From contig JAQFVV010000013.1 in NCBI GenBank assembly GCA_028023455.1, positions 6,092,811-6,156,810 of the forward strand: DNA of 64,000 bases, in the 5' to 3' direction. The position numbers and the translations under genes were made by a program. The notes under the pieces were generated by a model. That model searched no databases. It saw only the letters and a program-made list of their open reading frames with translations, and was not told the DNA's origin. Below, piece after piece: positions 1 to 11,610 of the stretch. How positions within the stretch are numbered: position 1 is the first letter of the stretch; each line of letters starts with the position of its first letter. The DNA is from Epiperipatus broadwayi (lineage: Eukaryota; Onychophora; Udeonychophora; Euonychophora; Peripatidae).

Positions 1-757
1 TTTCATCTTCTTTTAAAACAAATCGTATTATCTGTTTTAAGATTCTATGAAAATTCGGAAATGGCCAGTTGGGATAAACTTCCATATAAATTAACTTTAA
101 ATTTTATACTGTTAATTTTATTTATAATTTTATCCGCAATACGACTTTCACTACCAATCATTTCAAACGAATTTAGAACTGCAGCAATTAGCTTAAAATT
201 ATAATTTTTTCATGTGCACTGACATATTTAGATCCATGACTTAAAACTTCATTCTGAATCATTTGTAACCGATTGTCTGAAAAATACAAAATTCATATCG
301 ATAGAAGTTTGTGGATATTTCTTATTAAATAAAAAAATCAGTCGTCTTCTGAAACTTCAGATAATATAAAATCAAATAATTTAAATCCATTTTGATAAAC
401 TATTTTATATCCATTTCAATAACACCGTTCATTTAATTTTTTGCTTCAAACATTTCCAAAGATTTAAAAAAAATCATTCTTTTTTACATTTACTAACCAA
501 ATCATTTAAAATTAATGTTTTTTTTTTATTTTATATTATAAATATATATTTGGCATTAAATTTACACAATTGTTCAATAATTATAATTTATAATTACAAT
601 TGTTCAATATATATTTTTAAAAAAATTAAGAATAAATTAATAATGTGTATTATCTTATTAGTTTTGCAAATGCAAATTTGCATTAAAAAGGCAATTCTTT
701 AAGAAATATGATAGATTTTTGATGGATCATTTATACATCAGACATTTAAATATATTA
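1..757. other. AT-rich DNA, no feature called
   Basis: Low-complexity AT-rich sequence with no supported gene. Short open stretches exist on the minus strand around 30-300, but they carry stops and no motif I recognise. Confidence 0.5.
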
Positions 758-985
758 TACAGAGGCTAAACTCTCCATACAGTAGCACCTTCAATGCAAG
801 CTAGATAATCAATGGATGCATGAAGGTTTGTACATAAAATTTTTATCTAGTGCCTGCTCATCCAATATCCCCAGACTCGTTTCCAGCTTATGGCTTTCAT
901 CAATGAGGGGTCTTGGCTCTATAGAGAGTTTAGCCTCTGTGTAAACAGCTTGTGTGAGCATAAGAAGTGGTGATCATGTGATGTT
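758..985 (-). mobile_element. Penelope-like element terminal fragment
   Basis: This fragment is bounded by inverted copies of a 15-base word (about 759-773 and 924-938) and contains a hammerhead-like motif on the minus strand (862-916). Its right flank (957-981) shares a 25-base word, with one change, with 4557-4581, so both belong to one repeat family. PLE terminal repeats commonly carry hammerhead ribozymes; the assignment rests on that motif and on its similarity to the motif at 52337-52393. No coding sequence lies inside. Confidence 0.55.
862..916 (-). ncRNA. Degenerate hammerhead ribozyme motif
   Basis: Reading the minus strand from 916: outer stem I CCAA, inner stem I CCTCA, core TTGATGA, a short stem II around 884-896, GAAAC, a two-pair stem III (AC..GT), a C at the expected cleavage site (complement of 874), then TGGGG and TTGG closing stem I. 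The order matches the type I, minimal-stem-III hammerheads known from PLEs. The core starts with T where C3 is essential, so I expect this copy to be inactive. Confidence 0.55.
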
Positions 986-999
986 TAGTGATCTAAATA

Positions 1000-2330
1000 C
1001 ATTGACAAGCTATTACAAGAGATTTTAGGATATAGTGAAAATACTATTGCTTCATCTTTTGAATTTGTAGATAAAGTTGTAAAATATTTTGAGCTGATGA
1101 AAATGATATTAATATGATAGAAATGTATCATTTTATTGATAGCTTGGATTTTATAAAAATATTGAACAGGCATTAAAAAGTAAAACTGTTTTTAAATACA
1201 TTATAAAATTTGTTACTGATTCTTTGAAATTTTTTTAAGAAAACATTGTTTCTTTTTTTGAAGATGAATATTATAAAATTCTAAAGGTTGGTCTGTGGGT
1301 CTGCCTATAGTTGCACAAGTTTATAATTTTGTTTTGTCTACATCTGAGAATAAAATTTAAATAATTTTAATTTTAAAGATATTAAAATTTACAAAAAGTA
1401 TGGTGATGATTTTTATTAGTCATTCATTAGAATAGAGATTGTCCAATAATGAATCATATATCTGTAGTGAAAATAACACTACAAAAATATTATTCATTAT
1501 TGGATAATCTCTAGTCTAATCAATGACTAATAAAAATTATTTATATAGTATGTTGATGATATTTTTGTTTTACATACCAATAGTTTAAATTTTCTTGTAG
1601 ATGAGTTAAATAAGTTAAATGATTTAAAATAGCCTACTGAAAAAAAAAAAACATTAAATATCTGGATTTATACATTACAAGAGATTTTTAGTATGTTAAG
1701 TTATAAATTAGCAATTAAACCATTTTAAAAAAGAGACGACCAATAATTTAAAAGTGAAAGACACTAAAAATAAAATAGAATTTTCCCAGCATCGTACACC
1801 ATCTACAGTAACTGGTAAATGAGCAAATGAATTAATGTTTGGCCAAATATTAAAAAAAAATAGATATCTATAGTAATTTAAAAGGAAAAAGATAGCATAG
1901 TGGATTCAAATTATGTAGAAGACTTCAAGATTTGGATACGAAATTGGCTTAAAAAATATTGAATTAAAAGTGATGTAGTTAAACACCTATCTAAGCAGGT
2001 GGTAGATGTTCATCTAAAAAATGATACTTTTCTTCACAAAATGTTAATGTACTGTGGTACACCAACTATGTTCACAGATGATTTGAAATAAGGCAGAAGA
2101 TGTATGATACTTCATCAATGTAAACCAATTGAAAATAATAATCAGATAAAGGATGAGCAAATTAATGAACCGGTGGATGAAGAAAACAATAGAAAATACT
2201 GCTGTCTTAAGGAGATTCAAAAAAGTTAAAAGAACTCCCTCCTACCTCAAAGATTAAATTCCTTTATAAAGTGGTCATTTCTGAAATGGAGAAAGTAACT
2301 GTTGTATTTTTTTATATAATATATATTTTT
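1000..2330 (+). pseudogene. Decayed Penelope-like reverse transcriptase
   Basis: The plus strand holds a broken reverse-transcriptase reading frame. Around 1295-1330 a short stretch reads GLPIVAQVYNF, resembling the conserved box upstream of the RT active site. At 1545-1562 the frame reads YVDDIFV, the catalytic aspartate box, followed by about 20 residues of open frame. Further fragments with many stops continue to about 2260. A foldback sequence at 1411-1537 interrupts the region between the two boxes. Assignment to PLE rather than another RT class comes from the YVDD form and the many PLE pieces nearby; it is moderate. It cannot encode a working protein. Confidence 0.5.
1411..1537. repeat. 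Foldback (inverted-repeat) insertion
   Basis: Arms at 1411-1454 and 1492-1537 are near-perfect reverse complements around a spacer of about 37 bases. The insert is flanked by a near-repeat: 1398-1410 (agtatggtgatga and following) and 1548-1560 (agtatgttgatga). This looks like a target-site duplication of the RT catalytic box. It could be a small foldback element or MITE. Confidence 0.6.
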
Positions 2331-2639
2331 GAGCAATAAATTAAAGTTTTCTATTTGTTTATGTATAGTTACATAATTCTCTGCTAAAAAAAAAAGAAAA
2401 TACAAAAATACAGAAATATGAGTGGAAAATCTGCATTTTTATTATATTGAGAATTTATAACTGTTGCCACTAAAGATTAAGTACATACAGAAGAATGCGA
2501 TTTCGACATAGGATTTTATTTTGCTACTGTTGATTCTCAAAGCAAACAGATAAAGAATTTACAGGCTGCACACATCTTATTATTATTTCAAATAATTTGT
2601 GACACATATATGATAACTTTTCATAGATAGATATACATA

Positions 2640-3020
2640 AGAATTGTTATTTAAATAAATTTCACTAAACAAGCATTTATATGCGCATGGATTATTTGTT
2701 CTCAGTCGTAAAGTTAAGAATAGTGATACCAGCATCAATATAAATTTCCATAAATCTGTTGCTTATTGAAAATTATGACATGTATCATGATTTGCTATAT
2801 GTACTTAATTTTCATTGTCTTCATTTGTTGAATTGTTTTTTTCTTCACTGTAATCTGATTACTTAATTTATAACTTTTTCTTGGTTAATCAGCACATTTT
2901 TCTGGAGGTTTTCTGTCCACAGATTCTGCAATTCTTTGTTTTCCATTTAAATTCTTTAAGTATATGTCCTGGTTTTCCACAACAAAAGCATATAATTTTG
3001 TCCATATTCTCCATTTTATT
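2640..3020 (-). pseudogene. Decayed Ty3/Gypsy-like gag-pol fragment
   Basis: On the minus strand, about 3015 to 2890 reads as a zinc-knuckle pair: CFCCGKPGH followed by a position where the last cysteine is phenylalanine, then CRICG and a final C about nine residues on. This is the CCHC layout of retrotransposon Gag. Further downstream on the same strand, about 2760-2715, a stretch reads MEIYIDAGITIL, resembling the MEIDTGA active-site region of a retroviral-type aspartic protease with the DTG motif lost. Stops separate the pieces and no LTR was found. The gag knuckle followed by a protease-like box supports a Ty3/Gypsy-type remnant. Confidence 0.5.
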
Positions 3021-3639
3021 TATAACTGTCTTATTAACTTCTGATGTACTAAAATGTTAAAATTCCTATACTTGTTTTTTTTTTCAATAGCTCATAAATT
3101 AGTCCTACTTTTATGGCCATTTTTTATGTTAAGTTACTCATGGATAACAGCTGTTTTCTCAGACAATTACCATGCATTCCCAATAACAACCATTTTCAAA
3201 TTTTAATTCTATAATTTTAGTATCATTTTTAGATCTATCATCACATTTACTTTGAAAATGTGGGAGATTTTATTTAAAACTTCATTTGAAAAATGTAATC
3301 TAAAAAGAGTTAAAATACTTTGGATGTTTAAAAGTACACAATTCAAATTTTTATATCTGGGAACTATCTTTTAGTTTTCCTTTACATTGCAGTTTATCAT
3401 ATTTTATTGTGTGTCACACATTACAAAATAACTTTATAATATGATTACATGAGTAAACTAACTTTTCTTTTAATTTTTTAAGCAGTTTATATATTTATTT
3501 CTCAGTTTTGAAGATTCAATTTTTTATAAACATTTTTCTCCTTTTATCTTTGTAATATAAATAAATAATATAAAAACTCTGTCAGATAATGAAAATTATT
3601 CTACACGAATAAAGTGTGGTAAATAGAGCAGCCAAAATG

Positions 3640-3930
3640 CAAAAAACATTAATTGTAAAAATTTGCCAAGCGCTTTCGGTACTGTATACCAGAATCATGG
3701 TGACATACTGGAACTGAACAGTTAATATTTCAGTGCATGCTCAGTGGAACACTAGTAATATGCTGATTGATAACATTTTTAGACTTTGCAATAAACCAAG
3801 CCTCTTTCAACTTTCTTTTCCGATCATTTGACTCATTGCACACAGTAGTAATATTTTGAGGATAAAAAACATGACCACAATTACTTTCATGATTTGAAAA
3901 AAAAAAAAAAAAAACAGAATTAATCTGCAA
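3640..3930 (-). pseudogene. Penelope-like element 3' scrap (GIY-YIG C-terminus)
   Basis: The minus-strand frame from 3930 to 3730 encodes a fragment with an NHES...CNESND...KRKLKEAWFI pattern. This is the C-terminal part of the GIY-YIG endonuclease region found at the ends of PLE proteins, and it parallels the frames at 7.0-8.2 kb and 53.9-54.8 kb (KRKxKEAxxI). The sequence downstream on the minus strand (3680-3660) contains CCGAAAGCGCTTGG, consistent with an untranslated tail. A run of A's interrupts the upstream part. Confidence 0.5.
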
Positions 3931-4499
3931 ATCACTTTTAGATTTTTTGTTCTGATAAATATGCTGTTGTAATCGCGTTTATAGCATTACAATCAATTTT
4001 TTTGCAAGTAATGAAATAAACCACTTCATACTTAATCATTTTTTCCACATTATCCTTTGAATTGTTTATTAATATTTGTAATATAACTAATTCAAGCTTC
4101 TATCAGATTTTTTATAATTACAATATAATTAATTATATATGTATATATAAACGGATGAAAAAGATTAGATAGGCTACATAGATATTAATAATTCAATTGG
4201 GATTTCTATATATTTTTTCAAAAACAATCTGTCTTTAATGACATATATGAGTAATTTAGTTCAGATAATACATTATATATCACATTGCCATTAATTAAAT
4301 TACCTATTTTCAATGCTTAAATTACTTTCTTATTTCTATTTAGTAAATAACATTGATGCTTTAAAAGTGGATTTATTTTCCTTCTCCACTTAATAAAGAA
4401 TGTATGCTTACAAAAATTCATTACATTATGATAGATACCTAAATAGAAATGTTTGTAAATAGATAAATAGTTAGCTAGGAAATAAATAGGTAAAACTCT

Positions 4500-4585
4500 C
4501 TATATGTATTGTCACTCAGTAGAGAGTTTTGCCTGTTTTAATAATAGTTAGAAGTAAGCATAAGAAATGGTGATCATGTGAAGTA
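4500..4585. repeat. PLE terminal scrap related to 758-985
   Basis: A small hairpin (ctctct... / agagagtttt..., 4496-4532) is followed by the same word as at 957-981, differing at one base (4557-4581). It is a short relic of the same repeat family. Confidence 0.45.
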
Positions 4586-4599
4586 AGTAGGTAGATGAA

Positions 4600-6000
4600 A
4601 AGATACATAAATAAATATATGGATACACAATTGTTTCATAAATTTACTTTTTATAGATATTACAATAATGTTTGACAAATTCATATCTTTTAGATAATAC
4701 AATAATGTTTCACATTATAAATTTGATCTTTAATTGACTGTAACATATATAGATATTAGCAAAAAAAAAAAAGGGTTTCGATGAAATTATTATTTCAATA
4801 TTTCCTAGTAAATTAATGATTTATGATAATATATGAAATTATTTTACACTTTAGATATTACGTTGAAATGTAACTATTTTTAGCTGGAAAATTAAATAGA
4901 AATAATAAAAAAATAAATCCTTATTTACATGCAATAGGTTCAACTGTTGAGTTATGGTTTCCACTGCATTATTTATTTAAAAAAAGTTGTTGAAAGGGTT
5001 TTTCTCTTTTAGTAATCTATTTTAAAAATGCTTTATCGATTTTATATGTTATGCTCTTTTTCTATGAGATGTAAGATTTGGTGATTAAATAATAAGGCAC
5101 TATTAGATAGAGGTAACAATGAATTCAGAGTATGTAGATGTATGAGACATCTCCCATCAAAAGAGAAGATAATATTATTTCCAAACACTATAATTAATAC
5201 ACCAATAATCATTTGCCTAATTGGGAGCTTAACTTTTTCATTAGAATTTATTTAAATCTCATTTACTGATCACTAATGAAAAGGTAATTGGATTGGTATT
5301 TTAAGCATTCTATCTAAAAGAAAAAAGGGCTACTTGTAAAAAAAAACCAATGAAACTTTTATTCATTGCAGACTCAAACTCCATGCATATTCACTAATCA
5401 TTTATATCATGAGAACTTTATAGACTAGTAATGATCAACCAATGATGATTAACTATAGATTGCTGCATTATAACGTTTACAATGTTTTAACATGTCATTC
5501 TAACATATATAAAATTATATTATACTAAATAATGTTAATATTATTTACAAAAATAATAAATAAAGTATACAGATAAATCTTCAAACCTCCCTCATCTGGT
5601 AATTAGCTTGACAATACTTCCTTTTTCTTCATTATACCTTTATGAATAATTATTGATGAGACCTTTCTCTTCTAGTTAAACTTATTTTTTTGCTTAATTG
5701 TAAAATCTTTTTAAATGCTTGCTGTTTATCACATTAAGTCCAATCTCTTTAATGTTTATTATATTTCATTAATTCACTCATATTTTTGGGAAATATTTAC
5801 ATTAATATACATCATAGGCATATTTGTATATAAATTTGTTATTTATATAGACTATTTGATATTAATTTATGGAGACCGATTCAATCTAAAGTTAATTCCC
5901 GCTTAAATTAAGAAAGGCATTAATAAGCAAAGACAATTTTTGATTAACATTTCAAGTGATATACAATTCTATTTTTTGCCTTGCGTCTGCTTTTCGTTGT
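4600..6000. other. AT-rich DNA, no gene seen
   Basis: I see no supported gene. A 63-codon open frame at 5715-5906 is hydrophobic, AT-driven and unlike any family I recognise. Confidence 0.5.
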
Positions 6001-6014
6001 CTAATAAAAACCAG

Positions 6015-6190
6015 GTACATACAGAACAATGGCAGATAAGCAAGAGTTTTGCGGCGGCTTAAACACGCGAGCCCCCATAATGACTAAAACGTGAATAATA
6101 ACGTCATTAAGGGAAGCGATAAAGAGATTGAGAAGCCGCTTCTCCTCTTGGACCTCATTTATTCACAAAGGCAGACTTTTTCTTTTCAGT
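6015..6190. promoter_or_regulatory. GC-richer patch, candidate regulatory element
   Basis: A complex, GC-richer stretch stands out from its AT-rich surroundings and has no open frame of note. It contains words matching known factor sites: AACAATGG (SOX-like, about 6024), AGATAAG (GATA-like, about 6033), ACGTCATT (CRE-like, about 6110), AGCGATAAA and a TCATTAAG homeodomain-like word. Such islands in gene-poor DNA are often conserved non-coding elements. Conservation cannot be tested here, so this is inference. Confidence 0.3.
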
Positions 6191-6896
6191 CCTAGTAATT
6201 TAGTATAAACATTTTTTTTTAATTGCTTGAGTTGTAAAGTTGATTTGAAATCATAAGAACAAAATTAACATGCGTTTCACTTAATTCATTAGAAAAATTA
6301 TTTGTAAAGTTTATACTCGTTCCGTGTGTATATATGTATGTAAATTTTTGGTCATTAATACAAGAAACTATTTATCAAGCGAGAATAAGTATTAAGTGTA
6401 GGTATTTATTTTAATAAATTATTATGATATGAACAGATAAGCATGTCTTTTGGTAGTAATTCAAAACCAAACTTCGATTTTTAGCAATTTTTGAGAACAT
6501 CATTAACAATATATTAATAAAAAGTACAGACTTTCTGAAATATATATAAAAAACTATAATAAATTATTACATATACAGATAATAAAATAGTTTATTAGAA
6601 CGTAAAAGACTTCTAAATCTATTATGGATTAAAGTTTCATTTTTAAAGTCGTATTTGGGTGTTGTACTAATTTAGTTTAAAATAATGCTTCATCTCATAG
6701 GTGATTAAACGTATGATTAAACATATTTTATTTTGATATTATTATTTTGTATTTAATATAAATTATATATAAGCAATTCTAACCAAATTTTATTCATGTA
6801 AAATAAAGCATAGATTATTATGCACTTATTCTTTGCCACTATATATATATATATAATATTACAAATCGATGTCTGTATTTCTTCAAAATAATATAC
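6191..6896. other. AT-rich DNA, no gene seen
   Basis: No coding or repeat feature was recognised apart from a short (TA)n tract near 6840-6855. Confidence 0.5.
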
Positions 6897-7044
6897 GCAA
6901 ATTTATAAATAAATATTTAAAAATACAGTATTTAAAAGCTTATAAAAATATATGTATAACCGTCACTTAGGAGCGCTTTCAACCAACTTGTGGCTTTGTC
7001 AACTATCACGTTTAAAATGTCAGCTTTCCCATAATTCTATGATG

Positions 7045-7539
7045 TCAACTTTCCCATAATTCTGTGATCTTAATGTTTGCTGCTTGCCTATTAACTAAAT
7101 GTTGCTTGTATTTACATATCAACATCGCCTCTTTAATTTTCCTTTTATTATTATTTCTTTCAATTTCCAATATTTTTACGTTGTTATAATTAAAATCGAA
7201 ACCATATATACATGATTTATTATGGTCATAAAAGACAGAAGCTGATAAATTATCATTATTTTTAAAATTTTGTTTTGTATTTTGAACCCTTTTAAATAAC
7301 AATAAGTGTTCCTTTGTTCTTTTTTTCCAATGTGCACCTCGATTCACCTATATATCCGTGGCCACACCCACATGTCCATTTGTAAATGATACAATTTTTA
7401 TTTGTAAATAAAGTTTTATCCTTTGAATTGTTTATTAATTTATTTAATGTAGGTAGTGCATAAAATGCAATATCACATATCCCTTTATAAATTTTCTTAA
7501 TGAAACTTGCCTGTTGATTTGAAATATATGGTATTGATA
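7045..7539 (-). pseudogene. PLE GIY-YIG endonuclease fragment, left arm
   Basis: The open frame at 7347-7045 (100 codons) matches the right-arm frame at 7826-8173 almost residue for residue, including KRVQNTKQNFKN and the KRKIKEAMLICKYKQH tail. The part above 7347 continues the similarity in another frame. As in other PLEs this would be the DNA-cutting GIY-YIG domain that follows the reverse transcriptase; only its C-terminal portion is present. The ATG at 7347 is an artefact of truncation, not a native start. Confidence 0.65.
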
Positions 7540-7571
7540 AAACTAAAAATATTGAAACTTATTATAATGAA

Positions 7572-8173
7572 TTGTTAAAAGTTGGATACAATTATGATTC
7601 TGTTTATTATACTATTAAAAATTTTACTTATAAATATAAAAATAATAAAAGTGTTAATTCTTCTGATAAAAAATTGTGGATATCAATACCATATATTTCA
7701 AATCAACAGGCAAATTTCATTAAGAAAATTTATAAAGGAATATGTAATATTGCATTTTATGCACCACCTACATTAAATAAATTAATAAACAATTCAAAGG
7801 ATAAAACTTTATTTACAAATAAAAATTGTATCGTTTACAAATGGACATGTGGTGTGGCTGCAGATATATAGGTGAATCGAGGTGCACATTGGAAAAAAAA
7901 ACAAAGGAACACTTATTGTTATTTAAAAGAGTTCAAAATACAAAACAAAATTTTAAAAATAATGATAATTTATCAGCCTCTGTCTTTTATGACCATAATA
8001 AATCATGTATATATGGTTTCTATTTTAATTATAACAATGTAAAAATATTGGAAATTGAAAGAAATAATAATAAAAGGAAAATTAAAGAGGCAATGTTGAT
8101 ATGTAAATACAAGCAACATTTGGTTAATAGGCAAGCCGCAAACATTAAGATCACAGAATTATGGGAAAATTGA
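7572..8173 (+). pseudogene. PLE linker plus GIY-YIG endonuclease, frameshifted
   Basis: Two overlapping plus frames make one protein region. The first (7572-7871) reads PYISNQQANFIKKIY, then LNKLINNSKD and CIVYKWTCG, the cysteine-bearing linker before the endonuclease. A frameshift near 7850 moves the reading to the second frame (7826-8173), which gives CGCRYIGESRCTLEKKTKEH, the YIG box of GIY-YIG nucleases. It then runs on to the KRKIKEA segment and stops at 8173. In PLEs this domain nicks the target DNA. The frameshift and the missing RT make it a pseudogene. Confidence 0.7.
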
Positions 8174-8320
8174 CATCATAGAATTATGGGAAAGCTGACA
8201 TTTTAAACATGATAGTTGACAAAGCCACAAGTTGGTTGAAAGTGCTCCTAAGTGACGGTTATACATATATTTTTATAAGCTTTAAATACTGTATTTTTAA
8301 ATATTTATTTATAAATTTGC

Positions 8321-8350
8321 ATATATATATATATATATATGTGTGTGTGT
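8321..8350. repeat. (AT)n(GT)n microsatellite
   Basis: Ten AT units are followed by five GT units, directly abutting the right end of the PLE palindrome. Confidence 0.95.
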
Positions 8351-9800
8351 AATTAGAACGGAAGTACACGTTTGTAATGTTGAACATAATAATTGGTATA
8401 TAGGAAGATAAAAATTACAACTGTAGAGAGATACAAACTTTATTATTAGTTGTATTTCTATTTGAATTCCTAGTAATTTATTGATAGTCATTTTAACCGC
8501 TCCATATGATTATCAAAACTATACTGAAACTGACAGTAAAGTTGAATAATTAAATGATTTGAATTAATAAAGAATAACTCCTATTTTTCTCTTAGAATAA
8601 TATCCCCCTTTAAAAATATTGACATTATTAGAGAAAAATATGTGGCCTGAGTTTATCATATAGTCGGAAAATAAACCATAATTCAGAGAGAGTTGGCGTT
8701 ATTCAAGGAATTTTAGGATAAGTTTAACAACAACATTAAGTTGAATAAGATTTTTAATAGTAGATGAATACATTATGTTCACCTGAAAGTCTAGTGCTAT
8801 ATAGATAATTGGATGTTAGATCCTAATTGTTACTGTGATTATATAGGATGAGATAAAATCAAATTTAAATATCATTCCAACCCAAATATTTATATAATCA
8901 TATCAATGTCATGAATACAGCAGGTTATGCATTACCTATAAAGATAATATGATGGATGAAAACCAAGAGAAAACTGGGATAATGATAAAAAAAGCATATT
9001 CTATTATGAATTTAAATATAAAATGAAGTTGTAATGTAGCTCAATTTAATTATTAGAGTATCAGAAATGCCATAAAATATTGAAAGTTATCTCAACAATT
9101 TAACCCACTAAAGTGTAATATGTTGTGACTGCTATACTTCAATGTTAAATCCTTCTCTTTCAACTATTTTATAGCACACTTTAGTTAATTTTACATTCAT
9201 TTGAGGATAAAATTAAAAATAATGTAAATATTTATTTATTAGTTTAAAACAAAATTTGAAGATATTAGTAGTTCACAGAGGACATTAGAAAAAGCTGACA
9301 AAACTTTAAAAAGTCCCTAATTGGTCATATAAAGAAATTTATAAACCCCTCTTTGGTATTATCAATGAGAAAAGATAATATAATTACAAACTTTATTTAA
9401 AAATTTATGATTATTTCTGTAAAATATTTGTATAGTAATCATTTTAAAAAATACACTTATATAGTGGAAATTTAATGTTACATTTATGTTTGTTGACATC
9501 CATTTCATTTTTAAAAATACAAGTTAAGAAATTTGTAGTAATGATAAAATGAAAACTATGTTCATTGCACTCTGATAAATCTTGAAGCACTGATTATATG
9601 TGATGTATATATATAATTATAAATGTAATTTTAAATTGAGGACAGATTTTCATATTTTCATGATGATTTTATAATTATTCTTTCATGTTTAAAAACTGAA
9701 ATTCATTTAAAAATATTTTGATAATTCACTTTTTTCAATAGTGTTATGATAAGCAGTCAGTAAAATAAAAATAATTATTCTCATTATAAATTTCACTTTA
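8351..9800. other. AT-rich DNA, no gene seen
   Basis: No coding sequence, repeat family or RNA gene was recognised. Confidence 0.5.
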
Positions 9801-9809
9801 TTTCAATGT

Positions 9810-10035
9810 ATCTTATATTAAGTGTACAAGTCTCAGATCCATAAGTAAGAACTGGTAAAACACATGTATTAAAAACCTTCCTTTTCAAACACATAGGCAT
9901 ATTTACTTTTAATATCAAATTATTTCTATCAAAAGCACTCCAACCAATTGAAATGTTTAACGGGATTCCAAGAGATTGTAAAAGACCCAGAAAAAGACTG
10001 CATGTGAGATGGATGAATGAAATAAGAAAGTACAT
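9810..10035. mobile_element. RTE LINE fragment with internal inversion
   Basis: The segment 9813-9955 on the minus strand encodes WSAFDRNNLILK, MCLKRKVFN and CVLPVLTYGSETCTLN, matching the thumb/connection region of the RTE copies at 26.3-26.45 kb and 34.5-34.6 kb. Immediately next to it, 9960-10030 on the plus strand encodes the downstream part (IPRDCKRPRKRLHVRWMNEIRK). The two pieces are therefore in opposite orientation, as produced by twin priming or a later inversion. It ends without the usual C-terminus or (GAT)n tail. Confidence 0.7.
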
Positions 10036-10039
10036 ATGT

Positions 10040-11105
10040 GATTTTTTAGAAAGTGCCTTTATTTGTATACTTCTAATAAATCAAATATAATTATAGATTC
10101 TTAATATAGAATAAAGTTTTTTATTATTAAAATAAAATGATGAAATAATAGGTCAAATTATCACTAGAAAAAGAATGGAAAAATATTGAAATACACAAGA
10201 GTTAATAAAAATATAAAATAAAATTACTAATTACTAATGATATATTATTTAAAAAGTACCTTCTTTCTCCTGTTATAATTATTCATATATATAATTAGTC
10301 AACACTAAATATGCATAGTAAACAGATTATGGATTTTAGTAACATATATAAATAAAAGAGCCTGTGTAGTATGATTACAGCATTACTTTCTTCTCACTTT
10401 AATGTTGCATTTAGAGTTGAGTCAAGTGTTGGTAGATTATTTTATTAATCGAGAGAATGCTTTGGATAAAATCAACAAATGCAATACTGTATACAAAATG
10501 TGTGCCAATGTGACATTGATAAGTCAAAAATGCTTTAAAAAATAATTTATGAACATTAAGTTTTGTATAATAAATTGTCATGTTCTGTGAATAGATTTAG
10601 ATATTTATTTGAAGAACATTTTACGTTGTCAGTGTTTATATTTTACAGGATGAAAACACTTGGAAGAAAAATCAAAAACACATATTTTATAAAGGTAAAT
10701 TCAATTTATTAGATAAATAATTTAAATGAATTATTATACATAAATATGAAAAGTTATCTCATTACTTGAAAATATTAATATTGTATGTAGGACTATAACG
10801 AGCTTATTTTGATTAAATTTTAATCATAACACAATATTTAGGTTGACAAACATTCCATGAGCTGAATTTAAATATGATTTATTTTTATATATTAGTGTTG
10901 TTTTAAAAATTGTATAAATTATTCCAGTATTTTTTGTTATTTATATAAAATAAAATTCATATAACATTTCAATACTATCCAAAAAAAAATTAAACATTGC
11001 TAAAATTCTTCCACAACCAGGATTTCATTTAAAAACAAGTAGACCTTTTCAAATGAAATTCGACTAAGCATACCACCTATATATATATATCAAACAAAAT
11101 AACCT
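10040..11105. other. AT-rich DNA, no gene seen
   Basis: No supported gene; no recognisable repeat apart from short A/T runs. Confidence 0.5.
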
Positions 11106-11109
11106 TCCC

Positions 11110-11530
11110 TCATTCATTTCAAAACCCAACCTCCATTAACATCAAAGGATGTTTTCATGACAATAATTGCATCAGCTTTAAAATATTTTGTCATCAAAGT
11201 TTTTTTACTCTTCTTTTCAATTCATTTTTTTCATTAAAGATAGTTTCTGTATTGTTGAATACAATTTTATGATCTGTATTCAGTTCGTGAATATACAAAT
11301 CTGAGTTGTTATATTTATTTGTAACTCTACTCTTATGAATTTTAATCATTCATTACGAGTTAATTTATTTTGACCTACAAGAAATCTTACAACTGCTTTA
11401 AAAATATATTTGAAATATATTAACTGTTTTGAACCATTTAATAATGAATTTCAATTGAAGTTTTTCTTCCACATCATTTTCATACCATCTAATAAAAACG
11501 ATTTTTCATAAATCAATTTACTAATTGATG
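11110..11530 (-). pseudogene. PLE GIY-YIG endonuclease remnant
   Basis: On the minus strand about 11395-11365 reads RFLVGQNKLTRNE, resembling the Y-V/I-G-Q-T box of GIY-YIG nucleases. From about 11337 a long clean stretch reads YNNSDLYIHELNTDHKIVF and later FNEKNELKRRVKK before a stop near 11205. The histidine-aspartate-histidine spacing and the KRxxK tail match the other PLE C-termini in this window. A stop and a frameshift separate the two parts. Sequence differs enough from the 7-8 kb copy to be a different PLE family. Confidence 0.55.
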
Positions 11531-11610
11531 ACTTATATTGCAGAGAAATAAACTCTTTACTTTCCTGATCACTTAAATATTTATTATTAACATATATATA
11601 TATATATACA

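Larger units (their letters stand above)
6897..8320. mobile_element. Head-to-head inverted pair of PLE 3' ends
   Basis: Two arms, 6897-7539 and 7681-8320, are near-identical reverse complements around a 141-bp spacer. Each arm encodes the C-terminal GIY-YIG part of a PLE protein, reading outward, followed by the same 3' flank. The spacer continues the reading frame of the right copy, so the right copy is the longer one and the left is a truncated inverted copy. Inverted and tandem arrangements of copies are known for Penelope elements. Confidence 0.8.
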
